This document shows positions 60,813-64,000 of a stretch of 64,000 nucleotides of DNA, piece after piece. A program made the translations under genes and the position numbers. This stretch comes from an uncultured Bacteroidales bacterium (lineage in GTDB: Bacteria; Bacteroidota; Bacteroidia; Bacteroidales; UBA932), in the NCBI GenBank assembly GCA_934717185.1, contig CAKUYQ010000003.1, positions 62,001 through 126,000 of the forward strand, read 5' to 3'. The number at the start of each line of letters is the position of its first letter. The stretch's first letter is position 1. The notes beneath the pieces were generated by a model. That model worked only from the letters and a program-made list of their open reading frames with translations, was not told where the DNA came from and made no database searches.

Positions 60813-62336
60813 TTATTCCATCTTTCGCAAATAAGCCTGCATACTCCCTATCTCCTCATAAAATGGAGTATCATCAACTATAACAGGCATCATCTTCCTT
60901 ATATCTTTGTAAACCTTTGCCGTTGAAGGTGAAAGTTTCTCCTCAATCTTTAAACAGTCAACAGCCTGCGCCAATGCAATATAGAGTATGGACATTACCT
61001 GATACGCATTGTCTATTACCCTTTTGCAGAGAAGTGCGCTATTGGTTCCCATACTAACAATATCCTGATTATCATTATTGTTTGGGATACTATGAACATA
61101 GTTTGGCATAGCAAGCGTCTGACATTCGGCCGTTGTTGATGTTGCAGTAAACTGGCACGCCTGCATACCGTAATTAAGCCCCAATACACCAAGGTTAAGG
61201 AATGGTGGCAGAATGCCGTTTATTCTATCGTGGAACAGATAATTCAATTGTCTCTCTGCTGTCATTGCCACACGTACCATTGCTATCTTCACCTTATCTT
61301 GTTCCAAAGAGATATAATCTCCATGGAAATTACCTCCGTGATAAACATTCTTGCTGTCCGGGTCTACTATAGGGTTGTCACAGGCCGAGTTAACTTCATC
61401 TATAAGGATCTCCCTGCAATTTGCAAGAGTATCATACACAGGACCAAGTATCTGTGGAGCGCACCGCAATGAATAGTAAGCCTGTACCTTGTGTTCAAAG
61501 GTTTTGGCATCCTTATGGCCGCTGTCATAAAGTTCATGCTCCCTCTTCTGCATGCAGTTGCTACCTTTAGACAATGCTCTCATTTTTTCAGCTATAACCT
61601 GTTGCCCCTTATGCCTGCGCACCTCATTAAGCTCCACAGCCATAAGATCATCAAAAGACGATGCTATCTCATTCATCCACACTGCCGCCAAAACTGCCCA
61701 ATCCAAAAGTTTCTCTGCATAGAACTGGTTCACTATTGCAATTCCGGTCATAACGGAGGTTCCGTTAGTTGCAGATAACCCCTCCCTGATATGTATTCCA
61801 ATAGGTTTAAGGTCATTCTCCTTTAGCACCTCTGCCGTAGAACGCCATTCCCCTTTGTAATGAACCTTACCCTCTCCTATAAGTGTTAATGCAATATGCG
61901 CAAGCTGTACAAGGTCTCCGCTTGCACCAACGCTGCCGTGCTGAGGAATAAAAGGATAGATACCCCTGTTAATAAAGTTTACCAACAGATCAACCACCTC
62001 TGTGTGAATGCCGGAACGTGCCTGCAGAAATGTTCCCAAACGAGCTATCATTGCAGACTTCACATATATGTCATCCAACGGCTCACCCGCACCTGTCGAA
62101 TGGCTTCTTATAATGTTATATTGCAAATCATGCAGATATTTGTCATCAACCCGCCATTGAGCCATTGGGCCAAAACCGGTATTTATCCCATAGATTATTT
62201 TGTCTGCAGAGAAAGATTCAAGGAATTTATAACATCTCTCCACCTCTTCCATAGGTAGCCTCCCTTTATCTAACAATTCGTTGTCAAAAAGCAACTTTTG
62301 CAGATCATTCCACTTAAAAGCAAATGCAGCATTCAT
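60813..62336 (-). CDS. Tyrosine ammonia-lyase, MIO-dependent aromatic lyase
   Basis: From ATG 62336 the protein has 507 residues. The MIO cofactor forms from A138-S139-G140 in GASGDLVQLAHIAL; Y49 in IYGINTG and NNNDNQDIVSMG are further active-site parts. Its RSHSTGAGEPL and VYHGGNFHGDYISLE segments closely resemble the tyrosine ammonia-lyase of Flavobacterium flexirubin clusters as I remember it, more than histidine lyases. It makes 4-hydroxycinnamate and ammonia from tyrosine. The upstream in-frame ATG at 62387 lies after the predicted promoter start, but the 62336 start is the usual N-terminus. Confidence 0.88.
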   Translation of the reverse strand: MNAAFAFKWNDLQKLLFDNELLDKGRLPMEEVERCYKFLESFSADKIIYGINTGFGPMAQWRVDDKYLHDLQYNIIRSHSTGAGEPLDDIYVKSAMIARLGTFLQARSGIHTEVVDLLVNFINRGIYPFIPQHGSVGASGDLVQLAHIALTLIGEGKVHYKGEWRSTAEVLKENDLKPIGIHIREGLSATNGTSVMTGIAIVNQFYAEKLLDWAVLAAVWMNEIASSFDDLMAVELNEVRRHKGQQVIAEKMRALSKGSNCMQKREHELYDSGHKDAKTFEHKVQAYYSLRCAPQILGPVYDTLANCREILIDEVNSACDNPIVDPDSKNVYHGGNFHGDYISLEQDKVKIAMVRVAMTAERQLNYLFHDRINGILPPFLNLGVLGLNYGMQACQFTATSTTAECQTLAMPNYVHSIPNNNDNQDIVSMGTNSALLCKRVIDNAYQVMSILYIALAQAVDCLKIEEKLSPSTAKVYKDIRKMMPVIVDDTPFYEEIGSMQAYLRKME

Positions 62337-62367
62337 AGTTTTGTATGTTATGGCATAGTTAAAAAAA

Positions 62368-62397
62368 TAGCGTGCAAATATAATCATTTACACGCTA
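62368..62397 (-). promoter_or_regulatory. Tyrosine ammonia-lyase promoter overlapped by a 30-bp palindrome
   Basis: The minus strand has arms TAGCGTGTAAAT and ATTTGCACGCTA (11 of 12 positions pair) around GATTAT. The exact -7 match TATATTTG at 62375-62382 lies inside the palindrome, so a protein bound here would compete with RNA polymerase. No TTTG is obvious at -33, which fits an activator-dependent or repressed promoter. Confidence 0.65.
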
Positions 62398-62439
62398 ATA
62401 ACCTACACGGATATACTTCTACGTATCCTCCATAATCAA

Positions 62440-62637
62440 TTAAGTTTATAGTTTATTGTTAAAAGTTTATAGTTAGTTTATCTGCTTTAGCTTTAGCTTT
62501 GGCATTTGCTTTAACTTTCTTTAATAATGAAAGCCAAGGCTAACGCCAAAGCCAATGCTTTCTATACTTTCTTTACTCTCTTTACTTTCTCTACACTTAA
62601 AAATAGCCAACGCTAACGCTAACGCCAATGCTCTAAA
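62440..62637. repeat. Longest compound microsatellite block
   Basis: It contains GTTTATAGTTTATTGTTAA, then GCTTTAGCTTTAGCTTTGGC, AAGCCAAGGCTAACGCC, CTTTACTCTCTTTACTTTCT, and GCCAACGCTAACGCTAACGCC, ending on the stop codon of the outer-membrane barrel gene. It thus shows all three sequence types of the family in one place, with two hexamer runs able to pair. Confidence 0.82.
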
Positions 62638-64000
62638 CTAATACCCTATCCTGCTTCCCATATCGCGTTTTTGAGAGTCTGTCTTCTTTATCCAGCCGGC
62701 CTTACCCCAGCTGAGATTATAGGATACGTTTATGCTGTATGACCTCGATGCGGTGTAGTTGGTCACTTTCTGCGTATAATCCCCCATATCTATTGTCATA
62801 TTCGCTCCCCCTTTACGTGAATCAAATATGTCATCCACAGAGAGCTTGATATTCCATCTCTTCATCCTTTTTGAAAGCTCTAAATCAAGTACGAAAGGCT
62901 CTTTTTTATATGCATTGTGGCCTATCCTCTTTTTACTGTCTGCAAATGCCATTGCTGTAAATGAAAATGATTTGGGCAATGACACATTTGCTACCAATGT
63001 GCATGAAAGCGAGTTGGCTCTCTGGGTATTGCCGTTTGCCTCACTTTCCGAATATGCGTATGCAGCCATAAAATTCAAATAAAGTCTGTTAAACAGATAT
63101 TTGTTTACATTAAAAGTAACGGATGCCCCTTGGCTGTTGGCATCATTTGTATAGGTCTGATATATCGTACCTTTATCGTCTGAATACATATAGGTGGTGA
63201 TTGCATCATTGGCTCTGCTGTATCCGGCAGATAAAGAGAAATCGTTAAACAATGTAAAAGAGAAGCTGAATCTATGGTTGTAGTAGGATTCCAAATCAGG
63301 GTTTCCAACCCTTACTATTATATCCTGCTCGGAAAGTACTGCATTGGGATTTAGAGAGGATATGCTTGGCCTTCCCACACTCATAGAGTAACCGGCACTT
63401 AATATATGTCCTTTGTTTTTATTCATATAATAGTTTACAGAGGCACTTGGCAATATGTCTATATAGTTGTTATGGTCTATATTGGCCCAATTTCCCTCTA
63501 CCCCTGTTCTAAGCCCGAATTTTTTAAAATTCACCGAATATGAGACGAATGGTTTTAACAGCCCCTCGTTGTATGAAAAGGACGATTCATTATTGATTGC
63601 CTCATTCATTATATACGAGTACCTCATACCGGCATTTATATTATGCTTTTTCTTTATTCTCTTTGAATAGTTGGCATAACCGGCAAAAGTACTTGTATTA
63701 TTCTCCGTATGGGTCAACTTACCATCCTCCTTTGAATCATTCTCTTTTAATACTCCACTTACTATATCATCCTTTTTATAAGAGCCAACATAATCTCCCG
63801 TTACTGTAAACTCAGATGCATCTTTAAATGTATGAACATACATTAATGAGACGGTAGGGGTACGGGTTACAGTATTATAGTTCCTATAGCTCCCGTCAGA
63901 CGCAACATCTGCATCTGCTCCGGCACTCTCAATAATAGTCTTTCTTTTCTGGTCTCTCTCCCTCTCTCTAAATGATACCTCGGTAGAAAAATAATCATTC
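62638..64000 (-). CDS. TonB-type outer-membrane beta-barrel protein, C-terminal part
   Basis: The frame is open to the window edge (454 codons) with no start inside, so the N-terminus is missing. It is full of alternating strands with aromatic ends, for example VSVNYYMNKNKGHILSAGYSMSVGRPS-like segments, NPDLESYYNHRFSFSFTLF, and LYLNFMAAYAYSE, as in OMP_b-brl_3 barrels. Such proteins lie in the outer membrane. Whether it belongs to the polyene cluster is unclear; the repeat block and the palindromic promoter lie between them. Confidence 0.8.
   Translation of the reverse strand, partial: NDYFSTEVSFRERERDQKRKTIIESAGADADVASDGSYRNYNTVTRTPTVSLMYVHTFKDASEFTVTGDYVGSYKKDDIVSGVLKENDSKEDGKLTHTENNTSTFAGYANYSKRIKKKHNINAGMRYSYIMNEAINNESSFSYNEGLLKPFVSYSVNFKKFGLRTGVEGNWANIDHNNYIDILPSASVNYYMNKNKGHILSAGYSMSVGRPSISSLNPNAVLSEQDIIVRVGNPDLESYYNHRFSFSFTLFNDFSLSAGYSRANDAITTYMYSDDKGTIYQTYTNDANSQGASVTFNVNKYLFNRLYLNFMAAYAYSESEANGNTQRANSLSCTLVANVSLPKSFSFTAMAFADSKKRIGHNAYKKEPFVLDLELSKRMKRWNIKLSVDDIFDSRKGGANMTIDMGDYTQKVTNYTASRSYSINVSYNLSWGKAGWIKKTDSQKRDMGSRIGY

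Overview
The window looks like a Bacteroidales (phylum Bacteroidota) chromosome segment. The support is a ribosomal protein S16 with a long Ala/Glu-rich tail, repeated promoters with the Bacteroidota -7 box (TAnnTTTG) about 19 bp downstream of a TTTG-type -33 box, lipoproteins with Bacteroidota-style signal peptides, a DUF4837 lipoprotein, a glycine-lipid acyltransferase pair (GlsA/GlsB type) and a flexirubin/aryl-polyene type gene cluster. I do not name a species.

Layout. 1-750: rimM (partial) and rpsP. 870-8720: an Rhs polymorphic-toxin locus on the minus strand, with one full-length Rhs protein, a small lipoprotein overlapping its stop codon, an orphan Rhs core plus alternative C-terminal tip, several small lipoprotein or membrane genes that could be immunity genes, and a collapsed duplicate of the first cassette. 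8819-26534: mainly housekeeping genes (radC, rpsT, tRNA-Glu, DUF4837, rseP, dxr, M23 peptidase, ruvX, a NapH/NapG-like iron-sulfur membrane protein with a Tat-exported aldo/keto reductase, a GNAT gene, def, phosphohexomutase, DUF5009, rpoN, glsA-glsB). 26560-33250: a degraded accessory island with broken DUF1016 nuclease pieces, a frameshifted operon behind a structured leader, a truncated IS4-type transposase, a truncated NERD protein and RhuM. 33434-37171: a lipoprotein with a palindromic promoter, tRNA-Leu(CAA), an OsmC protein, miaB, a LEA-like lipoprotein and a SPOR protein.

37264-62336 holds about 22 genes on the minus strand that look like one polyene-lipid pathway. A tyrosine ammonia-lyase would supply 4-hydroxycinnamate and a PaaK-type ligase would activate it. 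Two acyl carrier proteins, three cysteine-bearing ketosynthases, one cysteine-less ketosynthase-like protein and a short KS-like protein, a FabG reductase, two hotdog dehydratases and a thioesterase would build the polyene. An O-methyltransferase, a glycosyltransferase, three acyltransferase domains, an MMPL exporter fused to one of them, a LolA-like carrier and two CrtI-like oxidoreductases would tailor it, attach it to lipid and export it. No DarA/DarB-like resorcinol enzymes are visible. A TonB-type outer-membrane beta-barrel gene runs off the right edge.

Across the window, and densest in the polyene cluster, are three layers of dispersed repeats that the genes do not explain: (i) degenerate hexamer tracts (GCYAAN), often joined to 9-bp CTCTHTAC-type tracts, one of them inside a ketosynthase gene; (ii) a hairpin element of about 80 bp present four times, whose stems differ between copies but keep pairing; (iii) a 111-bp tandem repeat. 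Item (ii) and the 12-bp-arm palindrome on the tyrosine ammonia-lyase promoter are the most interesting non-coding signals.
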